Assembly (NCBI RefSeq): GCF_001442535.1
Contig: NZ_CP013141.1
Coordinates: forward strand, 408,171 to 472,170
From: Lysobacter antibioticus
Lineage (GTDB): Bacteria; Pseudomonadota; Gammaproteobacteria; Xanthomonadales; Xanthomonadaceae
DNA: 64,000 bases
Direction: 5' to 3'
Positions 43,003 through 50,690 of the stretch are shown here, one piece after another. The stretch's first letter is position 1; the number at the start of each line of letters is the position of its first letter. Both the position numbers and the translations under genes were made by a program. A model generated the notes under the pieces. The model was not told the origin of the DNA. It was given only the letters and a program-made list of their open reading frames with translations, and did no database searches.

Positions 43003-44538
43003 ATGACCAGCCCGAGCACCGGCAGCAGCATCGTGATCGGGATGCGCCGCACCCAGCTCGGCCCCTTGATTAAGAGAGGCGGCGCCGGCAGCGTGTACCT
43101 GCTGCCGGACTATCCCAATAGCGTCGCCAAGATCTACCACGCCCGCGTCGATCCGCCGAGCTACACTGATCGCATCGAAGCCATGCTGCAGTTGCGCCCG
43201 CAATTGCCGGACCAGATCGAAGGCGACAAACGCTACGTGCAGATCGCCTGGCCCGACGCGACGGTGCGCGACGCTCGCGGCCGCTTCGCCGGCTTCACGA
43301 TGCCCGTATTGGACGTGGATGCGACCTCGGAATTGGAACAAGTCCTGCAGGAGCGCCAAGCGCGCGCAGCCGGTTTGCCGGTCGGGTTGGGTCGCAAAGT
43401 CACCTTGGCGGCGAATCTGGCGTCGGTGCTCGCAGCCTTGCATACGCAGCATCATTACGTGGTCGATCTCAAGCCGGTGAACCTGCGTTTCGATCGCGCC
43501 TCGCTCCACATCGCCTTGCTCGACTGCGACGGTTTCAGCATCCAGGGTCGCGGCCGACGATTCCACGCGCCGCAGTACACGCCCGATTATCTGGCGCCGG
43601 AATACCAGACCCACTCCCTGGACGAAACCGGCGAGGAAACCCAGGACCGCTTCGCCCTGGCGGTGGTGATCTTTCAGCTGCTGAATTTCGGGATCCATCC
43701 GTACAGCGGACGGCCTGCGCACGATAGCGTGCCGACCGACGTGCCCGGCCGTATCCGCGGGCGTTGCTATGCCTACGGACGCAGCGGCAATTCTTCCATG
43801 CTGCCGAACCCGGTCAGCGCGCACGCGATGATGCCGGTACGGTTGCGCGATCTGTTCGACCGCGCGTTCAGCGACGCGCCGGCGGCGCGGCCGAGTTCGG
43901 GGGAATGGGGCAATGCGTTGCGCCTATATGCGCAGCCTTCGCGCGGGCTGATCGTGGTGTGCGACAGAAATCGCGAACATCAGCATTACGTTGGACAGAG
44001 CTGCGCTTCGTGCGTGCGCGAGGAACTGCTGACGCGCGCCGCGCGTAACGCCAAGTCGCGACCAAAACCGCAGCCGCCGGTCGATCGGATGGCGGCCTCG
44101 CGCACGGGCCGGCAGGCTTACGCGCCCGCGCCATCGCAAGCGCCGGCTCAGATGCCGCCGTCCTATGGCATGCCGCCGGCCGCATCGCCGCACACTAGTC
44201 TGCCCACGCACAGGCCGCGTTTCGCCAGCTCCATGCCCGTGTTGATGTTGTTGATGGTGCTGGCGCTGCCGGGGGCGATCGCAGTCATCGCTGCGTATTA
44301 CGGTGGAGCTGATGCGGACTACTCTCCCGGCGGTGGTTGCTCTTGGCTTACCCCAGACGGTAGATACGGTCCCACGCAAGCCTCGCCGCAACCATGCCGC
44401 CAGTGTCCATGCACGCGCAGAGAGATGGATGAATTTATTCAATCGCGGATTCAGACCGATGTGCATACGCTCCCTGCTATACGCGTATCGGCCGACGAAG
44501 CGGTGCTGGACCCGCGTCCTCCAGGCGGCATTGAATGA
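43003..44538 (+). CDS. membrane-anchored protein kinase-like protein
   Basis: 511 residues. The N-terminal 300 are a eukaryote-like kinase: glycine loop KRGGAGSVYLL near 25-35, Lys in SVAKIYH, a catalytic loop VVDLKPVNLRFD near 152-163 (D-L-K-P-x-N) and DCDGF in place of DFG near 174. A Pro/Gln-rich linker leads to one membrane helix (VLMLLMVLALPGAIAVIAAY, about 410-430) and a short Cys-containing periplasmic tail. It is GC-rich and transcribed against the array. Partner phosphatase or VWA genes, often found with this type, are not in the window. Start uncertain; an in-frame ATG at 43042 is an alternative. Confidence 0.8.
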   Translation: MTSPSTGSSIVIGMRRTQLGPLIKRGGAGSVYLLPDYPNSVAKIYHARVDPPSYTDRIEAMLQLRPQLPDQIEGDKRYVQIAWPDATVRDARGRFAGFTMPVLDVDATSELEQVLQERQARAAGLPVGLGRKVTLAANLASVLAALHTQHHYVVDLKPVNLRFDRASLHIALLDCDGFSIQGRGRRFHAPQYTPDYLAPEYQTHSLDETGEETQDRFALAVVIFQLLNFGIHPYSGRPAHDSVPTDVPGRIRGRCYAYGRSGNSSMLPNPVSAHAMMPVRLRDLFDRAFSDAPAARPSSGEWGNALRLYAQPSRGLIVVCDRNREHQHYVGQSCASCVREELLTRAARNAKSRPKPQPPVDRMAASRTGRQAYAPAPSQAPAQMPPSYGMPPAASPHTSLPTHRPRFASSMPVLMLLMVLALPGAIAVIAAYYGGADADYSPGGGCSWLTPDGRYGPTQASPQPCRQCPCTRREMDEFIQSRIQTDVHTLPAIRVSADEAVLDPRPPGGIE

Positions 44539-44657
44539 CCGCGCGATACGGCGGGCGCCTATGCGGCGCAAGCTGGCGGCGAGTAAAGGTTCAGCGTCTT
44601 CAACAAGGTGCGCTAAATTCAGCTGCCGCCGTTGGCATGCCGTGCAGCTATTCAGCC

Positions 44658-44718
44658 GCATCAGTTCAACCTCCAAGCCGAGCCGCGAAGCGGCTTCGGC
44701 TTGAATGAAGTGTCAGGC
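44658..44718 (-). other. integron attC site 6
   Basis: 61 bases with the core GAGCCGCGAAGCGGCTTCGG, flank CTTGAATGAA and outer box GTCAGGC (44712-44718). The distal box is GCATCAG in place of GCCTAAC. The TGA stop of the cassette gene to the right (44713-44715) lies inside the box. Confidence 0.8.
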
Positions 44719-45021
44719 GTCACCGGTTGGCTCCGGCATCACCCAAGCATCACGATACTCCTGTGTTGGATGCTGGAACTTAGGATAAGTTTGCCAATAG
44801 CGCTCCCCATAGATGCGAAGCATAGCCCAGTGCCATGCCTCGTCATGGAAGATTAGCCCTCGCAGGTCGCCAGGCTCCTCGTAGGGATAGAACGCAAGAG
44901 CTGCATCACGAGCATTCGTCGCCGAAAGAGATCCGTAGTAGTGGAGAACCCAGGCGAACATGCGGCGCTCGTGCGCCAAATACGCGAAGTACTCCGCCTC
45001 TGTCCAATCCTGAGTTTCCAT
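44713..45021 (-). CDS. small aromatic-rich soluble protein (cassette gene)
   Basis: 102 residues, no signal peptide, very rich in Trp and Tyr: METQDWTEAEYFAYLAHERR, MFAWVLHYYGSLSATNA, YPYEEPGDLRGLIFHDEAWH, WAMLRIYGERYWQTYPKF. Helical in outline. It fills an attC-to-attC interval of about 320 bases exactly and is the cleanest cassette in the window. No family recognised. Confidence 0.7.
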   Translation of the reverse strand: METQDWTEAEYFAYLAHERRMFAWVLHYYGSLSATNARDAALAFYPYEEPGDLRGLIFHDEAWHWAMLRIYGERYWQTYPKFQHPTQEYRDAWVMPEPTGDA

Positions 45022-45036
45022 GGAAATCGGTGTAGC

Positions 45037-45096
45037 TCCTAACGCCTGAATTGAGTCGAGCCGCGAAGCGGCTTCGGCTTGAATACTTCGTCCGCC
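45037..45096 (-). other. integron attC site 7
   Basis: 60 bases: TCCTAAC (45037-45043), GCCTGAATTGAGTC, the core GAGCCGCGAAGCGGCTTCGG, CTTGAAT, and GTCCGCC at the gene side. This is the best preserved inner palindrome in the array. The start of the previous gene follows 16 bases to the left. Confidence 0.85.
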
Positions 45097-45186
45097 CTGG
45101 TGTGCGGTCTATCAGAAGGCCTTGGAAAGAAGCTTCGACCCGTGTTTTGGTCAAGTTGGCCGGAATATTCCATTCGCGCCGCCGCG

Positions 45187-45894
45187 TTACTGGGCACACT
45201 GCTTGAGTTTCTGGATAACCGGCGCGGCCTCTGCCCATTGGATCGCCATCGCCGTTTTCCCATCGATCGACAACTTGAAAGTCTGTTGATCGCGCATGCC
45301 GTCCAGCGCCGCAGCCAGTCCAGGCACGGCGAACGCGATCGCTCCGGCCCTGCCTTGATATCTGTAGCTGAACACCTGGACGGCTTGAGCAGGTTCATTG
45401 TCTTGCTGAAGCGTGATGTTTATTTTCCTGACCTTTTTCGGCTGCGGGAGTCCCGTGCCGTAAAAAATAAGCCAGGCATCGGGCTTGGGTTTCTGAAACC
45501 CCATGATGCTGACGATGCCGCCGCTTGTGCCGTTGTCCGCGCTTGTCAATTTGGCGAATGAAGCAGTGCATAGCTTGCCTTCAGGCGTTGAACTAGATGC
45601 GGAGAACCAAATGCCCTTGGCCACTTCCTGGGCGATTCGTGCATCCCTTTGGTCCTTTTCGGCCTGGAGTTTTTTCATATTTTCCACTTCCTCTGGAGTC
45701 ATGGAGCGCACCGGCGCGCGATCCCTGGGTCCCAGGGAATCCAGGTAATCATTCTTCTCGCGAATCCAGTCGTCCATGCTGTATTCGTACGGCGGGCTGC
45801 AACCATTGCCGTCGTACAGCATGCCTGTCGGGCAGGCTCCTGCCTGGAATGGTAGGGCCAGGAAAACAAAAAATGACGCACTAAGTATTTTCAT
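45187..45894 (-). CDS. exported protein of unknown function (cassette gene)
   Basis: 235 residues. Signal peptide MKILSASFFVFLALPFQAGA with a Cys following. A charged helical segment with coiled-coil character (TPEEVENMKKLQAEKDQRDARIAQEVAKG) precedes a beta-rich C-terminal domain (CTASFAKLTSADNGTSGGIVSIMGF, WLIFYGTGLPQPKKVRKINITLQ, FKLSIDGKTAMAIQW) ending KLKQCAQ. The end of the domain (regulatory strand, Cys near the C-terminus) recalls small secreted domains of invasion-associated proteins, but the match is weak. Flanked by attC 7 and attC 8. Confidence 0.65.
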   Translation of the reverse strand: MKILSASFFVFLALPFQAGACPTGMLYDGNGCSPPYEYSMDDWIREKNDYLDSLGPRDRAPVRSMTPEEVENMKKLQAEKDQRDARIAQEVAKGIWFSASSSTPEGKLCTASFAKLTSADNGTSGGIVSIMGFQKPKPDAWLIFYGTGLPQPKKVRKINITLQQDNEPAQAVQVFSYRYQGRAGAIAFAVPGLAAALDGMRDQQTFKLSIDGKTAMAIQWAEAAPVIQKLKQCAQ

Positions 45895-45895
45895 A

Positions 45896-45945
45896 TTGTG
45901 TTTTCCGCATTTTGGAAGTGCCTTGGCTCGAATGAATTGTTAGGC
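45896..45945 (-). other. integron attC site 8 (half-preserved)
   Basis: The gene-side half is intact on the plus strand (TTGGCTCGAATGAATTGTTAGGC region, with a perfect GTTAGGC at 45939-45945). The central palindrome is replaced by CCGCATTTTGG and the distal box is unclear. Confidence 0.6.
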
Positions 45946-46274
45946 CTGCGCCCAGTAGTCACTTAGGCTCCGGCTTGAAATCAAACTCAACACCAAGCCC
46001 GGCCATCGCCGCCGCAGCCTTTTTGCACCCGCCTTCAGCGACTAGCGTCGCCGGTCTCGCAATCGATGATGAAACCGGCCAGGCGGCTGGGGTGGGCCAT
46101 TTTGTTGCTCCGGGCAGTGGATTCGCTGCCAGATTGCCGCGCTGTCGGGCCGCGCGGAAGTGCACGTGTCGCCGATTCGGCAGATCGCGGGCAACAAGCC
46201 CGCCAAGTGGCGGGCTTGTTGCGTGATGGGATCGACTTAATTATGGTCCCTTTGTTTCCCTACAAGCCGAGGTT
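45946..46274 (-). pseudogene. coding remnants between attC 8 and the IS30 element
   Basis: A minus-strand frame at 46035-46100 reads MAHPSRLAGFIIDCETGDAS, like the start of VOC/glyoxalase-fold proteins, and stops. Another frame ending at 45959 carries VAEGGCKKAAAAMAGLGVEF and DFKPEPK, resembling a genuine C-terminus. Between the two frames lies at least one shift, so this is probably a decayed cassette gene. The hairpin at 46191-46222 lies upstream of it. Confidence 0.4.
46191..46222. repeat. perfect 15-bp hairpin
   Basis: GCAACAAGCCCGCCA and its exact complement around a 2-base loop. There is no T-run on either side. It could be a terminator for the lipoprotein gene disrupted by IS30, whose original stop lay just upstream. 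Its ends ...CAAC and GTTG... echo attC boxes but it lacks the mismatched bases attC needs. Confidence 0.55.
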
Positions 46275-47413
46275 TGCACTGTCAACGTCTAAGTGCAGCA
46301 AACGAGTCGAAAACACTCTGACGAACCTTCGCAGCTAACTCAGGCATGCCCAGCTCACGCAAGAACACCACCGCCGGGAATTGATAGCCCAACGACGCCC
46401 GTGGCCGCGTGTTGAACTCATGAGCGATTCGATCCAATTGCCGTTGCGTGTAGCCCGACAGATCGGTGCCCTTCGGAAAATATTGCCGGAGCAGACCGTT
46501 GGTGTTCTCGCAGATGCCGCGCTGCCAAGGACTGCTTGGGTCAGCGAAGTAGACCGATACGTTGGTGCGCTGGGTCAATACCCGATGCAGCGCCATCTCC
46601 TTGCCCTGGTCGTAGGTCAGCGTCTGCCTCGCCGATAGCGGCAAACGACGCAGCACCCGGCTGAATCCCTCCAGCGCGTCAGCGGCCGTGCAACCACGCA
46701 TCCGCGCCAGCACCGTGAACAGGGTCTTGCGGTCCACCAGCACGCCGATCGCCGAAGCGTTGCGTGCGCCGACCAGGAAATCGCCTTCCCAGTGGCCGGG
46801 CACCAGGCGTTCGGTGGCGGCGGGCGGACGCAGGTGAATACTCTGCACATCCAGCATCCGACCGCGCCGCTCCGGGCCCCGTGCGGACGAATGGCGGGCA
46901 GCGCGCTGCTGCTTCAGTAAACGAGTCAGCTCCCGCCGAATGGGGCCACGGGGCATGGCATAAATCGCCGTATAGATGGTCTCGTGCGACACCCGCCACT
47001 CCGGTCGGTCAGGATATTCTTCGCGCAGTCCCTGGCTGATCTGACGTGGCGACCAATAACGTGCCAGTCGCCGCTGCACCTCCAGCCACAAGGCACTGTC
47101 GGCGCTCAGCTTGCGCTCGCGTCGCGCTCGACGGCGCAAGCGCCGCGCCCGTTCGCCAGCACGAACCGCATCATAGCCTCGCCGGGGTCGACCCAGCGCC
47201 GGGGTGGGCCCCGGCGTACGCACCCCATTGCGGGCCAATTCGCGCGACACGCTGCTATCGGCACGCCCCAACATTCGGGCGATAGCGCGGCCGCTATGGC
47301 CATGCTGCTTCATGGCCATGAGCACACCGCGTTCTTCGGCGCTGAAGTGGCTGTACTGGGTTCCCATGCGCTGACCTCAAGGGTGGGTGATGCGCTTGAG
47401 GTTAGACAGTGCA
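46275..47413 (-). mobile_element. IS30-family insertion sequence, intact
   Basis: About 1.14 kb. The ends are inverted copies of TGCACTGTC followed by similar AAC-CT-AAG segments (TGCACTGTCAACG left; TGCACTGTCTAACC right, read inward). A GTT triplet lies directly outside each end (46272-46274 and 47414-47416), the 2-3 bp target duplication typical for IS30. It carries one transposase gene. Confidence 0.85.
46282..47367 (-). CDS. IS30-family transposase
   Basis: 361 residues, full length. An N-terminal helix-turn-helix (HFSAEERGVLMAMKQHGHSG, RAIARMLGRADSSVSRELARN), then the IS30-type linker with RPPAATERLVPGHWEGDFLVG, and a DDE integrase core with the acidic residues in WEGDFLVGA, DRKTLFTVL and the ENTNGLLRQYFPKGTDL motif characteristic of the family. 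The frame is intact, so the element could still be active. Confidence 0.95.
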   Translation of the reverse strand: MGTQYSHFSAEERGVLMAMKQHGHSGRAIARMLGRADSSVSRELARNGVRTPGPTPALGRPRRGYDAVRAGERARRLRRRARRERKLSADSALWLEVQRRLARYWSPRQISQGLREEYPDRPEWRVSHETIYTAIYAMPRGPIRRELTRLLKQQRAARHSSARGPERRGRMLDVQSIHLRPPAATERLVPGHWEGDFLVGARNASAIGVLVDRKTLFTVLARMRGCTAADALEGFSRVLRRLPLSARQTLTYDQGKEMALHRVLTQRTNVSVYFADPSSPWQRGICENTNGLLRQYFPKGTDLSGYTQRQLDRIAHEFNTRPRASLGYQFPAVVFLRELGMPELAAKVRQSVFDSFAALRR

Positions 47414-47764
47414 GTTGCTTTCTTTTGTCATGATTCGATAAACGCGGCCATTTTGATCGAACACTACGATGATTCTTGTCGTTTTCGTGACCGCATTCAC
47501 TGGCGGCTCGGAAACAAAAAACGTGAGGGTAGGCGATTCAAGTGCCTCCTCTTGAATTAATTCAGCCGGCAATGCCGATGTATCGGCCAACGGAGGGTTG
47601 GGCTTGAACTTTATGCCGCGGCCTTTTAGTAGAAGTTCGACGTTGGCGCGAGTCTCTCCGACTCTAATTCCTTCAGTCGCAGCCTCGGCAAGCCCCTGCC
47701 TCTGGCAAGAGGCCGAGTAGATACTGAAAAATGCCAACAGCAATCCGTTAATAGCGCGTTTCAA
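47402..47764 (-). CDS. lipoprotein with BamE-like features, 3' end altered by IS30
   Basis: 120 residues. Signal INGLLLAFFSIYSASC with a YSASC lipobox; the mature part has GIRVGETRANVELLLKGRGI (helix with the GxTxxxVxxLL pattern of BamE/SmpA) and a strand pair TTRIIVVFDQNGRVYRI. The last three residues (CTV) and stop are encoded by the right end of IS30. Joining the sequence across the element would give LGL and a TAG instead, so the insertion changed only the C-terminal tripeptide and the gene probably still works. Confidence 0.65.
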   Translation of the reverse strand: MKRAINGLLLAFFSIYSASCQRQGLAEAATEGIRVGETRANVELLLKGRGIKFKPNPPLADTSALPAELIQEEALESPTLTFFVSEPPVNAVTKTTRIIVVFDQNGRVYRIMTKESNCTV

Positions 47765-47888
47765 TGATTAGGCCCCTGTGGTTCGAACTGCACTCAAGTT
47801 GAACGGTCGCTCCCCAAAGCATGTTGCCAGAGTCAGGCGTGGCAGCGGGTTTAGTGGGCTGCCCAGCAAATTAAAACGCTGCCCAGCC

Positions 47889-48724
47889 TCAAAGTGAGGC
47901 ACGCTCAAAGGCCTCGGGACTGAGGCCGCCCAGGTGGCTGTGGCGGCGGGTGGAGTTGTAGAACATTTCGATGTAGTCGAAGACGTCGGCACGGGCCAAA
48001 TCGCGGGTTTTGTAGACGCGTTTGCGGATGCGCTCTTTCTTCAGGCTGCTAAAGAACGATTCGGCGACGGCATTGTCCCAGCAGTTGCCGCGGCGGCTCA
48101 TGCTGGGCGAGAGACGGTGCGAGCGACAGAACCGCTGCCAATCATCGCTGCCGTACTGTGAGCCTTGGTCTGAGTGAACGATCACGTCCTGGGATGGGCT
48201 TGCGCCGCCACAAGGCCATCATCAACGCATCGATCACCAGGTCGCGTGCCATGGTCGGTTTCATCGACCAGCCGACCACCTTGCGCGAGTGCAGGTCGAT
48301 GACGACCGCCAGGTACAGCCAGCCTTGCCAGGTTCGTTTGATGTCGGTGACCCAGGCGCGGTCGGGCGCAGCGACGGTGAATTCCCGATTGAGCCGGTTC
48401 GGCGCGATGATCGATGGACGCCCGGCAATCCGGCGCGGTGTCTTGTAGCCCGATTCGCCTTGATTTTATGGCTCTTCATGATCTTAGCCACGCGATGCTT
48501 GCTGCATGCCTCGCCGGCTTCGCGCAAATCATCGCAGACGCGACGCGATCCATACACACCGCTGCTGGCCGTATAGGAATCGCGAATCAGGCCCAGCAGT
48601 CGATCATCTTCGATCGTTCGATCGGATCGAGGTTTGCGCAGCCACTGATAGAAGCCGCCACGGGTCACCCGCATTAGCCGGCACATCGTCGCCGTGCGAA
48701 ACGTCGTGCGGTGATCGTTGATGA
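47889..48724 (-). pseudogene. IS3-family transposase OrfB, two frameshifts
   Basis: The N-terminal part (MCRLMRVTRGGFYQWLRKPR to KSHKIKANR) and the C-terminal DDE part ([16 protein letters not shown] ... HSHLGGLSPEAFERASL) are in different frames. A one-base loss after the codons for KANR (about 48450) and a one-base gain near 48190 would restore [13 protein letters not shown], then [20 protein letters not shown], in a continuous reading. The transposase is therefore not made and the element is not autonomous. Confidence 0.85.
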
Positions 48725-49018
48725 AGCGGTATTTAACTCGGGTTCCTTGGCGAAATACCGTGCCGCCTTTCTTAGGATGTCGCGTTCCTCCTCCACGCGA
48801 CGCAGCTGCGCACGAAGCCGCAAGATCTCGCTCTTGGCGTCGATCAATTCACCCGCTTGCTTCTCGGCTTTGTCCGGCGCAACCGCTTTAATCCACTTGT
48901 ACAGGCTGTGTGCCGACACGCCCGTGCGGGCCGAAACTTCGGCCACCGTTTGGCCGCTCTCGACGATTTTCCGAACCGCTTCTTGCTTGAATTCCGGAGT
49001 AAATCGCTGTGTGCTCAT
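48674..49018 (-). CDS. IS3-family transposase OrfA
   Basis: 114 residues. A helix-turn-helix (QRFTPEFKQEAVRKIVESGQ, TVAEVSARTGVSAHSLYKWI) followed by a leucine-zipper-like coiled coil (IDAKSEILRLRAQLRRVEEE) and DILRKAARYFAKEPEL. In the family OrfA and OrfB are joined by a -1 frameshift; here the switch would occur at TTAAAT just after PEL, giving KYRFINDH. Confidence 0.85.
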   Translation of the reverse strand: MSTQRFTPEFKQEAVRKIVESGQTVAEVSARTGVSAHSLYKWIKAVAPDKAEKQAGELIDAKSEILRLRAQLRRVEEERDILRKAARYFAKEPELNTASSTITARRFARRRCAG

Positions 49019-49160
49019 GGTCTTCCTCCTATGCTCGGATCATAGGCCGGAAGTGTCTACATTTCCCTGGGCAGTTCACCGCGTGCTGTCGTCTAGCTGT
49101 CAATCATTGGTCGGAGGTTCAAGTCTAGCGGGTCGCGCCTGAATCGAAAACCGACGGGAT

Positions 49161-49535
49161 CTACGCGGGCTGCAGTCCACCAACCCGTTCGGGAATGCAT
49201 TGCCAAAATGCGCGGGGAAATCCGCATTCCGTCTGCGACCATTCCCGCCAGTCGGGATTCACCGACTCGACCAAGCGGCGTTGCCAACGATGCGGCCAAC
49301 TTCGGATCTGTGCGGCTCGCTCGCATGCCGCCGCGTGGGTCTGGGTTCGCTCAAGCCAAACCAAGCAGAAAGGGAACAGAGTGCGGTCACCGGTACGACA
49401 CTCTCGTTGAAAATGCACTTCTCGGACTTCACGCACGACCTCAGCGAGCTCCCCACCCACACCGACCACATACGGGCCGGCGCGCTGATCGGCGAGAAGG
49501 TAGACCATGTACGGTCCCGTGGTTCCGCGTTGCAT
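49161..49535 (-). CDS. degenerate GIY-YIG nuclease-like protein
   Basis: 124 residues from ATG 49535 with GGAGA 6 bases upstream. GPYMVYLLADQRAGPYVVGV corresponds to the GIY...YIG strands (MVY for GIY, YVVG for YIG), and ERTQTHAAACERAAQIRSWPHRWQRRLVESVNPDW matches the conserved helix EAIxREKQIKxWxRxxKxxLIxxxNPxW in pattern. The usual catalytic Arg and Glu positions are altered in part, so activity is uncertain. It starts 20 bases after the preceding exported-protein gene. Confidence 0.7.
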   Translation of the reverse strand: MQRGTTGPYMVYLLADQRAGPYVVGVGGELAEVVREVREVHFQRECRTGDRTLFPFCLVWLERTQTHAAACERAAQIRSWPHRWQRRLVESVNPDWREWSQTECGFPRAFWQCIPERVGGLQPA

Positions 49536-49554
49536 TCGACTTCTCCAAGCGATC

Positions 49555-50511
49555 TTATCCGCCAGGCCCCGTTTTCCTCGTCGGCAAGGGAGCGCCACTG
49601 GCAGGATCGGTACGAGGTTCCTCGCCCTTTCCGAATCTGGACAACGCCAACTGGGTTGCTTGGGTGGCTGCCTTGTAGTTCAAATAGTTGGTCAAGGTGT
49701 AGCCAGCCAGAAAAGTGTAAACCTCGGTGCTGCCATCCTTGGATACGACTTTGCCCAGGCGACTCCAGCCTTTGTCCGGTTTCCTTGGGTCAAAAGTCCA
49801 TACATCTCCGTACCCATCGGCCTGCTGATTTACTTTATTCGTTTCAATCCAGCTGGTTAACTCCTTGTTGCCGTCTAGCGGATATATCGCGATATTGGCG
49901 CTCCGTGATCGTGCGGGTGGCATTTTGGATATATCGATGCCAGGACCGATCTGATCCCAAAGGATTGGAGCGGGCTCATCACTGTAATCGGTGGCACTGA
50001 GAGTCCAATGTGAACCCCCGTCCATGCTTGGGGATATGATCATTCTCGTTGGAACCAAAGCTCCGTCTCCGGCCCAGACAAAGCTGACAAACTTCTGCTG
50101 CTTGTCAGGTAGAATTTCCCGGCTGGTCATTCCGCGCGGCGGGTGATCTGCCATGTCACCGAACTCTCCCAGGACGCCAGTAATCTCGCGAGGGAGGATG
50201 TACATATAGCAGCGCGAGTACTCGTTCCGGAAGAAAACATAATCTCCGTCTAACGTGCGCCAGCTGTCACCTATTTCCCGAATGCCAACCAGCCTGGCTT
50301 CATCTCCTTTCAGGCGTGTGCCTGCCTTATCCAACGCCTTGGCAAATTCGTCTGGCTTCGATCGAAGCACAAGGCAATGATCATGAAAAAGCTTGATGGC
50401 ATGTTTGGCGTCGGAGTCGTTGTCAGGTGAGGCCGCTTGCACTGCCCCACAGCAAGCAATCAAAAAAAGTAGGGCGGCGAGGCGAATGCGCATTTTTTTC
50501 ATCGTTGACAT
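49555..50511 (-). CDS. exported protein of unknown function
   Basis: 318 residues. Signal peptide MKKMRIRLAALLFLIACCGA (preceded by MST). The mature part is a mixed alpha/beta protein (DHCLVLRSKPDEFAKALDKA, GDSWRTLDGDYVFFRNEYSRC, SPSMDGGSHWTLSATDYSDE, GYGDVWTFDPRKPDKGWSRL). The SMDGG/WTL pieces hint at a beta-propeller-like or sialidase-like pattern but are too sparse to claim. It precedes the GIY-YIG gene on the same strand. Confidence 0.65.
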   Translation of the reverse strand: MSTMKKMRIRLAALLFLIACCGAVQAASPDNDSDAKHAIKLFHDHCLVLRSKPDEFAKALDKAGTRLKGDEARLVGIREIGDSWRTLDGDYVFFRNEYSRCYMYILPREITGVLGEFGDMADHPPRGMTSREILPDKQQKFVSFVWAGDGALVPTRMIISPSMDGGSHWTLSATDYSDEPAPILWDQIGPGIDISKMPPARSRSANIAIYPLDGNKELTSWIETNKVNQQADGYGDVWTFDPRKPDKGWSRLGKVVSKDGSTEVYTFLAGYTLTNYLNYKAATQATQLALSRFGKGEEPRTDPASGAPLPTRKTGPGG

Positions 50512-50690
50512 TTTCCTTTGTCGAGCCGGTTCTCATTTCATTGCAGATGGGATGTCATACGCGGTCAGGCAGGATTGCTTTCCGAGCCAGAGGTGCGCGC
50601 CACCAGCTGCGCCAACTGACTTCATCCCTCACTATGAACTCAGGCTTCGACAACTGGGCGACTAATTGGAGTACACAGTAGCTCCTCCGA

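Larger units (their letters stand above)
47855..49078 (-). mobile_element. IS3-family insertion sequence, decayed
   Basis: About 1.22 kb. The ends are inverted: TGGGCTGCCCAGCAAAT on the left and TGAACTGCCCAGGGAAAT read inward from the right. It carries orfA and a frameshifted orfB. No target duplication is visible (TAG left, CCG right). Confidence 0.8.

Noticed and set aside
45039..45398. Frame ending FKPKPLRGSTQFRR
   Set aside because: Its C-terminus is the translation of attC 7 and the rest overlaps a better gene.
46191..46222. Perfect hairpin with CAAC/GTTG ends as a possible attC
   Set aside because: It is fully paired with a 2-base loop; attC sites need unpaired extrahelical bases and longer spacing. 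It is more like a terminator or structural hairpin.
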